DNA of 64,000 nucleotides, taken from contig NZ_CP012160.1 of assembly GCF_001187845.1 (NCBI RefSeq), positions 62,001-126,000 on the forward strand, read 5' to 3'. The notes below the pieces were generated by a model. That model worked only from the letters and a program-made list of their open reading frames with translations, was not told the DNA's origin and ran no database searches. Every line of letters begins with the position of its first letter. Position 1 is the stretch's first letter. A program made the position numbers and the translations under genes. The DNA comes from Octadecabacter temperatus (GTDB lineage Bacteria; Pseudomonadota; Alphaproteobacteria; Rhodobacterales; Rhodobacteraceae). Below, piece after piece: positions 9,488 through 18,650 of the stretch.

Positions 9488-10591
9488 TTACTGCAAGGCA
9501 AACCACTCAGCGGGATTTACTGCACTCTGCCCGTCTCTGACCTCAAGATAAAGCGTTTCGGTACGCTCACCAGCGGAACCCTGCGCGCTTTCGTTCAAAA
9601 TCCCTTGAGCATCCGTGATATTGCCCCCCATCAACCCGATTGGGGTGCCATCTGGGAGGATCTGACCCACCTCGCCAAATGCCTCCGCGAGGCCTGCGAT
9701 CACCCAAAGCGTATCGGCAGCGGGTTCTAGAATCACGACCGTTCCATAATCCAGTAACGGCCCAGCATAACGAATGGTCGCGGAAACAGGTGTGGTAACC
9801 AGTGCCCGTTGCTGTGTTGCAATCAGAATGCCAGGGCGCTCGATCCCTGCGGCATCGGCTTCATAATACTGGCGAATGACTTGCCCAGCGACGGGAAGCG
9901 GAATTGCACCCTTAACTGTACTGGCATCTGGCCCTGTGCTTGCGTGTGTCTCGGTCAAACCCGTTGCGAAAGCATCCAAGGTTTCTGCGCTTGCAAGCAG
10001 CAAGGCAGTTTGAACCGGGTCTTCCAAAAAGCGCTGTGGTAAATCTGTGCGGTCCGAAATGGCGGCGCTAAGTGCGGCGCGTGCTTCTTGTGCGCCGTCT
10101 AGCCCGTCTTCCAATACCGTCAAAGCATCTGATTGCAGTCCCCGAAGTAGCGCGACTTCTTCAAGTTGTTCACGCAACGCAGTCACTTCATCCTGCAACG
10201 CCGGTGTGACGTCAGCCAGCATCATACCAGAACGTGCTGTTCCTGTCGGCCCACTGGGGTGCAACAACAAGATCGGCGCAGGTGCGCGGCCCATCGTTTG
10301 CAGGACGGCCAGCAACCGCGCGACCTCATCCGAACGGGTGGCAAGATCAGTCTCTAACGTGCGCTGCCGTATCGCCGCGCGACGAAGCCCGTCACGCAGT
10401 GCCGACAATCCGTCTTCGTAGGCTCGTACCGTTTGCGTCAACGCCGCGACACGATCAGAACGCCCGTTTGCCGCTTCCAAAATGCCACGCGCTTCTTGCA
10501 GCCGCTCTGACGCCGCCAAAGCCGCCTCGCCTGGCGTTTGCGCCAGAACGGGCGCGGCAAGCAGCGCCATTATGAATGCGAGTGCTTTCAC
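9488..10591 (-). CDS. envC: EnvC-like murein hydrolase activator (degenerate M23/LytM)
   Basis: A 367-residue protein with a signal peptide (MKALAFIMALLAAPVLA), a long coiled-coil region at about 20-190 rich in Ala, Leu, Arg and Glu, and a C-terminal LytM-like fold at about 240-367. The M23 zinc ligands are absent: where an active enzyme has HxH, this protein has WVIAGLAEAFGEVG. This is what is known for EnvC, which activates AmiA/AmiB without being an enzyme itself. The gene lies between gpmI and ctpA and its start overlaps the gpmI stop by 4 bp. The activator role is inferred from family and context. Confidence 0.85.
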   Translation of the reverse strand: MKALAFIMALLAAPVLAQTPGEAALAASERLQEARGILEAANGRSDRVAALTQTVRAYEDGLSALRDGLRRAAIRQRTLETDLATRSDEVARLLAVLQTMGRAPAPILLLHPSGPTGTARSGMMLADVTPALQDEVTALREQLEEVALLRGLQSDALTVLEDGLDGAQEARAALSAAISDRTDLPQRFLEDPVQTALLLASAETLDAFATGLTETHASTGPDASTVKGAIPLPVAGQVIRQYYEADAAGIERPGILIATQQRALVTTPVSATIRYAGPLLDYGTVVILEPAADTLWVIAGLAEAFGEVGQILPDGTPIGLMGGNITDAQGILNESAQGSAGERTETLYLEVRDGQSAVNPAEWFALQ

Positions 10592-12099
10592 TTAATCAGA
10601 CTCTTACCTGTCATCTCTGGCGGTAGATCCAACCCCATCAAATCAAGCAAGGATGGCGCTAAGTCCGCCAAACGACCGTTCCGCAAATTTGCCCCTTCAG
10701 GCCCGCCAACAAGCGCGACTGGAACCGGATTGGTCGTATGTGCCGTGTGCGGCCCACCAGTTTCCGGATCAACCATCGTCTCGCAATTGCCGTGGTCCGC
10801 CGTAACGATCATAGCGCCGCCAACAGTCTCTAACGCAGCCAAAACACGGCCCAAACCTGCATCAACCGCTTCGCAGGCCTTCACCGCAGCGGCGATGTCA
10901 CCCGTATGCCCGACCATGTCAGGATTGGCGTAATTGCAGATGATTAGGTCATACCCATCCTTGATGGCACCAACGAACGCATCCGTCACTTCGGCGGCAG
11001 ACATTTCTGGCTGTAAATCATAGGTCGCGACCTTCGGGGACGGTGCAAGATAACGATCCTCGCCCACTTCAGGCGCTTCAACGCCGCCATTCATGAAAAA
11101 CGTAACATGCGGGTACTTCTCGGTTTCAGCGACGCGAAACTGACGGAGCCCTTTGGCCGCAACCCACGCGCCGAGCGTATTCTTGATCTCTTGCTTTGGG
11201 TAGCACGTGGTCATGTAGGCATCATGGCCGGTCGAATAATTCACCATTCCAAGCAGTGACAAATCGGGGCGTCCAGCAACATCAAACCCGTCAAAGCTGG
11301 GCGCGCCCAACGCGCTGAGGATTTCACGCGCGCGGTCAGCGCGGAAGTTCAGACAGAACACGCCGTCACCGTCGCTCATTCCAGCGTAGTCGCCAAGCAC
11401 GGTTGCAGGCACAAATTCGTCCGTCACGTCCGCGGCGTACGCATCCTCGATGACACGCACAGCGTCAGACCCCTTCGGCCCTGTGCCTTCGACGATTGCG
11501 CGGTAGGCCGTTTCGACCCGTTCCCAGCGATTGTCACGATCCATCGCATAGTATCGCCCCGTCACAGAACCAATCGTCACACCATTGGGCATTTGTTCGG
11601 TCAACGCTTTCAGGAACTCCGCACCAGACTTTGGCGCAACATCACGCCCGTCTGTGATCGCGTGCAGGACAACAGACACACCACGATCCACAAGCGCCTT
11701 AAGTGCCGCCTGAATGTGAACGATGTGACCATGAACGCCGCCATCGCTGACCAGCCCCAAAACATGGGCCGTCCCGCCGCTCTCCTTAATGCGATCCGCA
11801 AAAGCCACGAGCGCCTCGTTCTCAAAAAACGACCCATCTTCAATCGCCAAATCAATTGCGCCAAGATCCATCGCAACGACACGGCCAGCCCCGATGTTCG
11901 TGTGTCCAACTTCAGAATTACCCATTTGCCCGCGCGGAAGGCCGACATCTGGTCCATGCGTGATAAGTTCAGCGGTCGGGCCTGACATCACTCGATCATA
12001 GTTTGGCGTGTTGGCCAACGCAGGCGCATTGCCAACAGTTTCGGCGCGCTTGCCCCATCCATCAAGAATGCAAAGTACAACAGGTTTCGGCGTGGTCAT
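10588..12099 (-). CDS. gpmI: 2,3-bisphosphoglycerate-independent phosphoglycerate mutase
   Basis: A 503-residue glycolytic enzyme interconverting 3- and 2-phosphoglycerate, manganese-dependent, of the alkaline phosphatase superfamily. Asp13 lies in CILDGWG and the phospho-acceptor Ser62 in GQMGNSEVGHTNIG; later metal ligands are in TADHGNCE near the C-terminus and DGGVHGH. The ATG at 12099 is chosen because TGGAGGGAC precedes it by about 6 bp; a start 24 bp earlier is in frame but lacks a ribosome site. Length is normal (about 505). It is cotranscribed with rlmH upstream (57 bp gap) and the envC-like gene downstream (4-bp overlap). Confidence 0.97.
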   Translation of the reverse strand: MTTPKPVVLCILDGWGKRAETVGNAPALANTPNYDRVMSGPTAELITHGPDVGLPRGQMGNSEVGHTNIGAGRVVAMDLGAIDLAIEDGSFFENEALVAFADRIKESGGTAHVLGLVSDGGVHGHIVHIQAALKALVDRGVSVVLHAITDGRDVAPKSGAEFLKALTEQMPNGVTIGSVTGRYYAMDRDNRWERVETAYRAIVEGTGPKGSDAVRVIEDAYAADVTDEFVPATVLGDYAGMSDGDGVFCLNFRADRAREILSALGAPSFDGFDVAGRPDLSLLGMVNYSTGHDAYMTTCYPKQEIKNTLGAWVAAKGLRQFRVAETEKYPHVTFFMNGGVEAPEVGEDRYLAPSPKVATYDLQPEMSAAEVTDAFVGAIKDGYDLIICNYANPDMVGHTGDIAAAVKACEAVDAGLGRVLAALETVGGAMIVTADHGNCETMVDPETGGPHTAHTTNPVPVALVGGPEGANLRNGRLADLAPSLLDLMGLDLPPEMTGKSLIK

Positions 12100-12156
12100 T
12101 TTAGTCCCTCCAAGGCTCAACACCTTCTAGCGGACCTGCACGGAAGGGCAAACCGC

Positions 12157-12627
12157 CTAAACGCGATGATAGGGCGCGCCAGCAAGAATTGATGCCGCAC
12201 GATAGAGTTGCTCGGATAGCATCACACGCACCAACATATGCGGCCAAACCATTTTGCCAAAGCTGAGCGATGCATCGCACTTGGCGCGTAGGCTTGGGTC
12301 AATTCCGTCAGCGCCGCCAATGATAAACGCCAAGTCGCTACGCCCATCATCGCGAAATAGCGCCAGATCATTCGCAAATTCCGGTGATGTTTTGATCTTC
12401 CCACGTTCATCCAGCGCAATGATTGCCGCGCCCGTCGGCAAGGCCTTTTCAAGCAGCACGGCCTCCGCTGCCATGCCGCCACCTTTACGGTCTTCAACTT
12501 CGCGCACGTCAATTGGCCCGAGGCCAAGCGAGCGGCCCGTGCGGTCAAATCGTTGCAGGTAGTCGTCAATCAATGTGCGTTCCGGTCCAGCCCGAAGGCG
12601 GCCTACCACACACAACGTGACACGCAT
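12157..12627 (-). CDS. rlmH: 23S rRNA (pseudouridine-1915-N3)-methyltransferase
   Basis: A 156-residue SPOUT-family methyltransferase acting on Psi1915 of 23S rRNA in the assembled 70S ribosome. The SAM-binding trefoil knot is marked by FIIGGADGI (glycine-rich loop) and the C-terminal FGKMVWPHMLVRVMLSEQLYRA, both diagnostic of RlmH. The ATG at 12627 overlaps the last base of the rsfS stop codon (TAATG), so the start is set by translational coupling; an in-frame start 36 bp upstream would only extend into rsfS. Downstream gpmI follows after 57 bp. Confidence 0.97.
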   Translation of the reverse strand: MRVTLCVVGRLRAGPERTLIDDYLQRFDRTGRSLGLGPIDVREVEDRKGGGMAAEAVLLEKALPTGAAIIALDERGKIKTSPEFANDLALFRDDGRSDLAFIIGGADGIDPSLRAKCDASLSFGKMVWPHMLVRVMLSEQLYRAASILAGAPYHRV

Positions 12628-12986
12628 TATTGCGCCTCGACGGTCTCGCCGGGGTTCTGCCACATCTTCTCAAGCTGGTAGAAATCACGCACTTCAGGGC
12701 GGAACACATGAACGATCACGTCGCCCGTATCGATCAAAACCCAATCACCCGCGGCGCGGCCTTCGACCTTGGACAAAATGCCGAAGGTTTGCTTCAGACG
12801 CTCAGTCAACTTTTCGGCAATGGCTGCAACCTGACGCGAAGAGCGACCGGATGCGATGACCATATGGTCGCCCATCTCAGATTTGCCGCGCAGATCAATC
12901 TGTACCACGTCTTCGGCTTTATCGTCATCAAGTGATTTTAGGACGGCTGCCAAAGTGCTGTCTGAAGTAGGCGTTTGCATGGTCAT
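12627..12986 (-). CDS. rsfS: Ribosome silencing factor RsfS
   Basis: A 119-residue cytoplasmic protein that binds L14 of the large subunit and blocks subunit joining under nutrient stress. The conserved core runs from about residue 25 (DVVQIDLRGKSEMGDHMVIAS) and ends in the family signature WVLIDTGDVIVHVFRPEVR and DFYQLEKMW. A second ATG two codons in (12980) is equally possible; neither has a strong ribosome site. Stop and rlmH start share one base. The pair rsfS-rlmH is conserved across many bacteria. Confidence 0.96.
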   Translation of the reverse strand: MTMQTPTSDSTLAAVLKSLDDDKAEDVVQIDLRGKSEMGDHMVIASGRSSRQVAAIAEKLTERLKQTFGILSKVEGRAAGDWVLIDTGDVIVHVFRPEVRDFYQLEKMWQNPGETVEAQ

Positions 12987-13048
12987 TCTTTTTTGAACTC
13001 GTCAGCGGCAGGGAACCCTACCTAGGAAGTGTGAGACTGCGCAGTGCC

Positions 13049-13069
13049 CGTCAATGGGTGCGCCGTCAA
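13049..13069 (-). promoter_or_regulatory. Possible tandem -35 boxes upstream of rsfS
   Basis: On the minus strand the hexamer TTGACG occurs twice, at 13069-13064 and 13054-13049, 15 bp apart, both preceded by AT. Either matches the sigma-70 -35 consensus well; the corresponding -10 elements are weak. This region between the leftward mscS and rsfS (13179-12987) is where the promoter of the rsfS-rlmH-gpmI-envC-ctpA run must lie if mscS is not part of it. Confidence 0.35.
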
Positions 13070-13179
13070 TCCCCCTAAAGGAGGCATACCCTAACGTAGC
13101 AATGACCAAGCCGCTTTTCAACGCACAGAAAGGTTAGCCGCCGCATTGCGGTAATTCTGCCAGTTTGCGTTGATATCGT

Positions 13180-14628
13180 TCAATCCAATGCCTTTCTGTC
13201 ACCTTTCGGCGCATAGTTGATCTCTGACCCTTCGATCATCTTCACTTCGCGCTGTGGGAACGGGATCGAAATCCCGTTGTCGGCGAACGCATCCCACAGA
13301 GCCAAATAAACATTGCCGCGAATGTTCGTCAGCCCGCCGGTTGGATCTTTGATCCAGAACCGAAGGATGTAATCCACCGACGAGTCCCCAAATCCGACGA
13401 TGTGGCAAACAGGAGGGCGGAACTCCAACACTCGGTCCACGCTTGCTGCGGCTTCGATCGCGAGCCTGCGCACCTCACGCGGGTTGTCGCCATAGGCCGT
13501 GCCGAAGTTGATATCCAAACGCACGAAGTCATTCGAGTGGGACCAGTTGACCACTTGGGTCGTGATCAAATCTTCGTTTGGAATAAGATATTCGCGACCG
13601 TCACGCGTGGTGATGGAGACGTAACGCGCACCCAATGAATTAATCCAACCAAACGTCTCACCAACGGTGATAACGTCCCCGGGCTTAATCGACTTATCGA
13701 GTAGAATGATGATGCCGGAAACAAGGTTGGACACGACCTTTTGCAAACCAAAACCAAGGCCGACACCAATCGCACCTGACAGAACCGCCAACCCCGTAAG
13801 GTCAAACCCAACAGAGCGAAGCCCCATAAAGAACGCAGCGCCAAACAGAACCACCTGCAGGAACTTAACCATAAGGACTTGCATCGACGGGCTGATATCG
13901 TCGTTGCGTTTGATCTGGGCTGAACAGGTTCGCGACAGGAACCGCGCAGCGAAAAAGAAAACACTCAGGATGAAGACAGCTTGCAGCACGAGCCAAATCG
14001 ATAATCGCGTGTCACCCAAGTCGATGGACATAGAATCCAGCAGTTGTTCTGTTTCATCCGTCACGCCAAGGATGCTCAACGTGACCCAAATCCACGCACC
14101 ATATCTTACGATCAGCCGCATCAACGGGTTCTTAATTAGACGTGTAGCCAAAGTTACAAACAGCCATGCCGTTCCAAGTGTCGCAATGATCCCCAGAAGG
14201 TAAGTGCGCGATGGCCAGTGAAAGCTAAGCGGGGCGGGCCATGTAAATTCGCGCATTACAAAAAGCACGATCCAAATCAGCGCAACAAAAGCGATTCCAC
14301 CTAGCCGCTTATGGATGACAAGCAGCCAACGAAGCCTCCATTTGGGCCATCCTTCGCGGGTACGCATCCATTCGCGCAAACGGGGTGCAAGCAGCTTTCG
14401 AATAAGCAACGACAAAAGCAATAAAGCCAGCGCAATGAGGACCTGATACAAGTTCCACGTCCGAAACAGAGACGCCACAAATGTTTCGCCTTGTGAGAAT
14501 AAGGACTGACTAACTTCTGATATCTCTTGAAGTGCCGGTGACGGAGGCGCTGCCGTAGGATCAAGCCCTCCTGCGGAGGGGTCGTCTGGAATGCCGTCAG
14601 GCGTAGTTGTATCGAGGTGTGCTACCAT
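13180..14628 (-). CDS. Mechanosensitive ion channel of the MscS family
   Basis: A 482-residue inner-membrane protein. It has several hydrophobic helices (around residues 55-75, 105-125, 140-165, 170-195, 205-230) followed by the conserved pore-lining helix near GLAVLSGAIGVGLGFGLQKV and the MscS beta domain (PGDVITVGETFGWINSLGAR with TTRDGREYLIPNEDLIT). The pore helix Gly/Ala pattern is typical. It is longer than E. coli MscS (286) because of the additional N-terminal membrane segments, as in YbdG/YnaI-type channels. The role is release of solutes on hypo-osmotic shock. It is transcribed leftward, divergent from leuC. Confidence 0.94.
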   Translation of the reverse strand: MVAHLDTTTPDGIPDDPSAGGLDPTAAPPSPALQEISEVSQSLFSQGETFVASLFRTWNLYQVLIALALLLLSLLIRKLLAPRLREWMRTREGWPKWRLRWLLVIHKRLGGIAFVALIWIVLFVMREFTWPAPLSFHWPSRTYLLGIIATLGTAWLFVTLATRLIKNPLMRLIVRYGAWIWVTLSILGVTDETEQLLDSMSIDLGDTRLSIWLVLQAVFILSVFFFAARFLSRTCSAQIKRNDDISPSMQVLMVKFLQVVLFGAAFFMGLRSVGFDLTGLAVLSGAIGVGLGFGLQKVVSNLVSGIIILLDKSIKPGDVITVGETFGWINSLGARYVSITTRDGREYLIPNEDLITTQVVNWSHSNDFVRLDINFGTAYGDNPREVRRLAIEAAASVDRVLEFRPPVCHIVGFGDSSVDYILRFWIKDPTGGLTNIRGNVYLALWDAFADNGISIPFPQREVKMIEGSEINYAPKGDRKALD

Positions 14629-14702
14629 GAAATGAGTGTGGCACGGCAGCTAATAGGCCTTCAAGCAGCGACATGCGCAGGCGTATCTCAGGTGGATCAC
14701 CC

Positions 14703-14809
14703 TTGCGAGAGCCGCCTTGCGTGTATATCTGCACCTTATGACCCAAGTTTTTGACATGGATGACCGCGCGCGCCTGCCATGGCGCTTTTATGGTGCAACG
14801 CGCACCATA
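14703..14809 (+). promoter_or_regulatory. Hairpin-rich leader and possible small ORF upstream of leuC
   Basis: About 75-180 bp before leuC there is a possible promoter (TTGCGA at 14703, GTATAT at 14723) followed by a small frame, ATG 14738 to TGA 14824, coding 28 residues starting MTQVFDMDDRARLPWRF. Inside it lie two adjacent stems: GCGCC/GGCGC (14770-14785) followed by TTTT, and the perfect 8-bp TATGGTGC/GCACCATA (14789-14809). The two share bases 14789 with the T tract, so they could compete. The peptide is not leucine-rich (3 Leu in 28), so classical leucine attenuation is not clearly supported. Confidence 0.35.
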
Positions 14810-14886
14810 CTCGCACATCTATGATCGCTTGCACGTCTTGGCGTGCCTGAACCATTCCCCACAACAAACAGAACGGGAGAGGACAT

Positions 14887-16293
14887 ATGTCCCCCAAAAC
14901 GCTTTACGATAAAATCTGGGATGCTCATGTAGCGGATGAATCTGCTGATGGCACCTGCCTGCTGTATATTGACCGTCATCTCGTACACGAAGTGACGTCC
15001 CCGCAAGCCTTTGAAGGCCTGCGTATGACGGGCCGCAGCGTGCGTGCGCCTGACAAAACGATTGCTGTTCCGGATCACAACGTTCCGACAACGCTAGACC
15101 GTGCAAACGCTGAAACAATGACGGAAGATTCCCGCATTCAAGTCGAAGCACTCGACACGAACGCCAAGGAATTCGGCATTCACTACTACCCCGTGTCTGA
15201 CGTACGCCAAGGCATCGTGCACATCGTTGGACCCGAGCAAGGCTGGACCCTTCCAGGTATGACTGTTGTTTGTGGTGACAGCCACACGGCAACACACGGC
15301 GCATTTGGTGCGTTGGCCCACGGTATCGGTACATCCGAAGTTGAACATGTTCTGGCGACGCAGACGCTGATCCAGAAGAAGTCCAAGAACATGAAGGTTG
15401 AGATCACAGGCCACCTGCGCCCCGGCGTCACGGCCAAGGACATCACGATGTCTGTGATTGGCGAAACTGGAACCGCTGGTGGTACTGGCTACGTCATCGA
15501 ATATTGCGGCACCGCGATCGAAGACCTGTCCATGGAAGGTCGCATGACCGTCTGCAACATGGCAATTGAAGGCGGCGCACGCGCTGGTCTGATCGCGCCA
15601 GACGCGAAAACATACGCCTACTGCAAAGGCCGCCCACAAGCACCGACAGGCGCTGAGTGGGACAAGGCCCAAGCATATTGGGAAACGCTGTATTCTGACG
15701 ATGATGCCGCTTGGGATCTTGTTGTGACCCTGAAAGGCGAAGACATTGCGCCGTCCGTCACTTGGGGCACGTCCCCTGAAGACGTTCTACCGATTGACGC
15801 TGTCGTTCCTGATCCAGCGTCCTTCAAGGGCGGTAAAGTCGATGCGGCTGCACGTTCTATCGAATACATGGGCCTGACCGCTGGTCAGAAACTGACCGAC
15901 ATCGAAATCGACACGGTCTTCATCGGGTCTTGTACTAACGGTCGCATCGAAGACCTGCGCGCGGCTGCTGCGATCTTGAAGGGCAAAAAGGTCAAAGACG
16001 GAATGCGGGCAATGGTTGTTCCGGGTTCTGGCCTTGTGCGTGCGCAAGCCGAAGAAGAGGGCCTCGCGCAGATCTTTAAGGATGCTGGTTTCGAATGGCG
16101 CATGGCTGGGTGCTCAATGTGCCTTGCGATGAACCCTGATCAGTTGGCCGAAGGCGAACGCTGTGCGTCTACTTCAAACCGGAACTTTGAAGGCCGCCAA
16201 GGCTACAAAGGCCGCACGCACCTCGTGTCTCCGGGTATGGCGGCTGCTGCCGCGATTACCGGCCACCTGACAGACGTTCGGGAGCTTATGTAA
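14887..16293 (+). CDS. leuC: 3-isopropylmalate dehydratase large subunit
   Basis: A 468-residue aconitase-family protein that, with LeuD, isomerises 2- to 3-isopropylmalate in leucine synthesis. The three cysteines binding the [4Fe-4S] cluster are Cys349 ([10 protein letters not shown]) and Cys409/Cys412 ([10 protein letters not shown]). The N-terminal [10 protein letters not shown] and [17 protein letters not shown] are standard. Start ATG 14887 is preceded by GGGAGAGGAC. Length is normal (about 466-470). The stop overlaps the next ATG as TAATG, so the following small gene is translationally coupled. Confidence 0.98.
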   Translation: MSPKTLYDKIWDAHVADESADGTCLLYIDRHLVHEVTSPQAFEGLRMTGRSVRAPDKTIAVPDHNVPTTLDRANAETMTEDSRIQVEALDTNAKEFGIHYYPVSDVRQGIVHIVGPEQGWTLPGMTVVCGDSHTATHGAFGALAHGIGTSEVEHVLATQTLIQKKSKNMKVEITGHLRPGVTAKDITMSVIGETGTAGGTGYVIEYCGTAIEDLSMEGRMTVCNMAIEGGARAGLIAPDAKTYAYCKGRPQAPTGAEWDKAQAYWETLYSDDDAAWDLVVTLKGEDIAPSVTWGTSPEDVLPIDAVVPDPASFKGGKVDAAARSIEYMGLTAGQKLTDIEIDTVFIGSCTNGRIEDLRAAAAILKGKKVKDGMRAMVVPGSGLVRAQAEEEGLAQIFKDAGFEWRMAGCSMCLAMNPDQLAEGERCASTSNRNFEGRQGYKGRTHLVSPGMAAAAAITGHLTDVRELM

Positions 16294-16796
16294 TGTCAAT
16301 CAAGCGACGTGGATTTCTGCAAATGCTTGGGGGTGCTTTCGCCGCCCCCTTGGTGCCGTCCGCGTCTCTCGGTGCTGCAACTAAGGCCGCCTATCCTGCA
16401 TCTGCACTTCACGCTGCGATTTATCATTCGCAGTCGCGTGTAAGTTTCTCGGTGTTTACGCTTGCCCAACAGCTGGGTCTGCAGCTGGGACAGGCAGAGC
16501 AGCTGATGAAGGATATGTCCAAGCGGGGCATTCTTGGTCCGCTTCAAGGGCGGACACAGGCAGGGCGCTGGGCGCAAAGCAAGGTTTGGATACGTCCTTC
16601 CAATTCTGTCGTTGCGACCCGTACGGCAGCCGCTGCACGCCAATCTGCGGCTTCAGCTGAAGCTGCGTCAAAACCAGCGGTTAGCGATGTGGTTAAACAC
16701 ATCGATACCGCTGAACTGACGCCACCGGATTTGCGCACCGAATTGTCAAACGTCGACAACGCTTGCTGCACTGATTGCGGTCACGAGCAAAGCTGA
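16293..16796 (+). CDS. Uncharacterised protein embedded between leuC and leuD
   Basis: A 167-residue protein whose ATG overlaps the leuC stop (TAATG). Its N-terminus, [20 protein letters not shown], resembles a twin-arginine leader (RRGFLQML) ending near ASLG. Residues about 45-85 (SVFTLAQQLGLQLGQAEQLM, then KRGILGPL) look like a winged-helix-like fold, followed by an Ala/Ser-rich linker and a C-terminal DNACCTDCGHE cysteine cluster. The combination of an export-like leader and a nucleic-acid-binding-like core is odd. Position inside leuCD is, from memory, recurrent in roseobacters. Function unknown; a role in Fe-S enzyme maturation would be speculation based on the terminal cysteines alone. 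Confidence 0.8.
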   Translation: MSIKRRGFLQMLGGAFAAPLVPSASLGAATKAAYPASALHAAIYHSQSRVSFSVFTLAQQLGLQLGQAEQLMKDMSKRGILGPLQGRTQAGRWAQSKVWIRPSNSVVATRTAAAARQSAASAEAASKPAVSDVVKHIDTAELTPPDLRTELSNVDNACCTDCGHEQS

Positions 16797-16853
16797 CACG
16801 CACAACACATTATACGTACAGGCGGAAACACGACCCGCTGAAAGGAAAAGACG

Positions 16854-17459
16854 ATGGAAAAGTTCGATAAACTCTCTGGCATCGCGGCGCCTATGCCGTT
16901 GGTTAACATCGACACGGATATGATTATCCCAAAGGTGTTTTTGAAAACGATCAAACGTTCGGGCCTCGGCGTGAACCTGTTTGACGAGATGCGGTTTGAC
17001 CGCCAAGGCAACGAGATCGCTGATTTCGTGCTGAACAAACCGGCCTACCGCGAGGCTTCTGTTCTTGTTGCAGGCGATAACTTTGGTTGCGGGTCGTCCC
17101 GTGAACATGCGCCGTGGGCGATCGCTGATTTTGGTATTCGCTGTGTGATCTCCACCAGCTTTGCGGACATCTTCTATAACAACTGCTTTAAGAACGGCAT
17201 TTTGCCAATTGTTCTACCGGAAGAGCAGCGCGATGCTTTAATGAAGGACGCTGAAAAGGGCGCAAACGCGCGTATTGAAGTTGACCTCGAAGCGCAGACG
17301 GTTACGTCCTCGGATGGTGATGTTTATTCGTTCGAAGTCGACAGTTTCAAAAAGCACTGCCTCATGAATGGTTTGGATGACATCGGATTGACGATGGAAA
17401 AAGCTGCCGCAATTGACACATTTGAAGCGCAGCTTTCCGCTGATCGCCCTTGGGTCTGA
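16854..17459 (+). CDS. leuD: 3-isopropylmalate dehydratase small subunit
   Basis: A 201-residue partner of LeuC carrying the substrate-specificity loop. The protein opens [20 protein letters not shown] and includes [16 protein letters not shown], the family signature, and [15 protein letters not shown]. Length matches the long (about 200 residue) LeuD form. A ribosome site GAAAGGAAAAG precedes ATG 16854. A terminator follows at 17496, suggesting the leuC-X-leuD unit ends here although the remaining leu-locus genes continue in the same direction. Confidence 0.98.
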   Translation: MEKFDKLSGIAAPMPLVNIDTDMIIPKVFLKTIKRSGLGVNLFDEMRFDRQGNEIADFVLNKPAYREASVLVAGDNFGCGSSREHAPWAIADFGIRCVISTSFADIFYNNCFKNGILPIVLPEEQRDALMKDAEKGANARIEVDLEAQTVTSSDGDVYSFEVDSFKKHCLMNGLDDIGLTMEKAAAIDTFEAQLSADRPWV

Positions 17460-17495
17460 TCATAGAATCAGCAAACTAAGGCAAAGATATTGGAG

Positions 17496-17525
17496 GGGGT
17501 GTCCTAGCGGGCGCCCCTTCTTTTG
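17496..17525 (+). terminator. Rho-independent terminator after leuD
   Basis: Stem GGGGTGTCC (17496-17504), loop TAGC, GGGCGCCCC (17509-17517) with two G-T wobbles, followed by TTCTTTTG. It lies 37 bp after the leuD stop. Confidence 0.75.
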
Positions 17526-17711
17526 TCCAAGATACTCACTGAACGTAAACGTCACTTGTGCCTGAATTAAGCGTTTGCCCTACATTTAGTCGCCAATATT
17601 TCAATCCGATGAAATGGTTGCAATCTCGCACCAGTGTTGCCGCAATTCGGCCCTGAAATTTTTGCAAAACAGAACAGTTACTTGAATCGAAAACTGAATG
17701 TGGGCAACATT

Positions 17712-18650
17712 ATGGCGAAGATGAGGCAACCTGCCGATAATGAGCAGGATCAAAACGGGACAAGGCCGCGGCATCGTATCGCGTCCGACCGAAATGAGGG
17801 TAAAGGCGTAGTGATTTCACGGCTGACAGGTGCTGTCATACGGGCAGTCTTGGTGATCTTGATGATCTCCACTCCATCGCTGATGCTTGCGGGCACAGGG
17901 GCGGATACTGTGCAGATCGTGGCTCTTGTATCTATCATCGCCGGTATTTTCGTTTTCGTCGAATACAACTCCAGCTCGCCAAGCTTGATGGAGTTTCGGG
18001 ATGCGCCGCCGTTCAATCGCGTGCGCTTCTTTGGTCTCGCGGCGACGGTCCTTGCGCTCACGGTGATTGCAAAAGGCGCCACTGAGCCGACAACACTGAC
18101 GGTCCTTTTCAACATGGTCGGTGGCTCTCTCTCTCAGGCGATGGATTTCCCGTACTCCCCTGTACGTCTCGTCGTCTTGATGCTGCCTCCTGAGGCAAGC
18201 GAGAACTTGATTGATAGTGTTCGCATTGCGGCCGGTCTAAGCTACCTCGTTTCGTTGCTTTCGCTGGCCTTCTTCGTCTTGGTTTTGCGCCTCAATAATT
18301 GGCCAAATCAGCGCGGCGGCTTCAACGTTTGGATTAACCTGCCCACATTTGACCCCACTGCCGGTGGTGATGTCGTCGAGCGCCTTGAGCGGGACGGCCA
18401 GCTTAACCTTATCTTAGGGTTCTTGCTTCCATTCTTGATCCCAGCTTTCGTGAAACTTGCGTCCGATATGTTCAACCCGATCCAACTGCAGGATTCACAC
18501 ACACTAATTTGGATGATGACTGCATGGGCCTTCATTCCCGCGAGTATGATCATGCGAGGAATTGCGATGCTCCGCGTTGCTCAGATGGTCGCTGTTCAGC
18601 GCGAACACGCGTATCTCCGTGCGCAGGGCGAAGATGGGGTTCCTGCCTAA
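17712..18650 (+). CDS. Uncharacterised multi-pass membrane protein of the leu locus
   Basis: About 312 residues if read from ATG 17712 (a GTG at 17634 is also in frame, but no ribosome site separates them clearly). After a charged, probably cytoplasmic N-terminus (MAKMRQPADNEQDQNGT) come several hydrophobic segments: about 37-60, 68-85, 108-128, 140-165, 178-205, 250-275 and 280-300. No enzyme motif is apparent. It is followed by an EEP-family hydrolase gene, and I recall this pair between leuD and leuB in related genomes, so a shared envelope or lipid role is possible but unproven. Confidence 0.75.
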   Translation: MAKMRQPADNEQDQNGTRPRHRIASDRNEGKGVVISRLTGAVIRAVLVILMISTPSLMLAGTGADTVQIVALVSIIAGIFVFVEYNSSSPSLMEFRDAPPFNRVRFFGLAATVLALTVIAKGATEPTTLTVLFNMVGGSLSQAMDFPYSPVRLVVLMLPPEASENLIDSVRIAAGLSYLVSLLSLAFFVLVLRLNNWPNQRGGFNVWINLPTFDPTAGGDVVERLERDGQLNLILGFLLPFLIPAFVKLASDMFNPIQLQDSHTLIWMMTAWAFIPASMIMRGIAMLRVAQMVAVQREHAYLRAQGEDGVPA

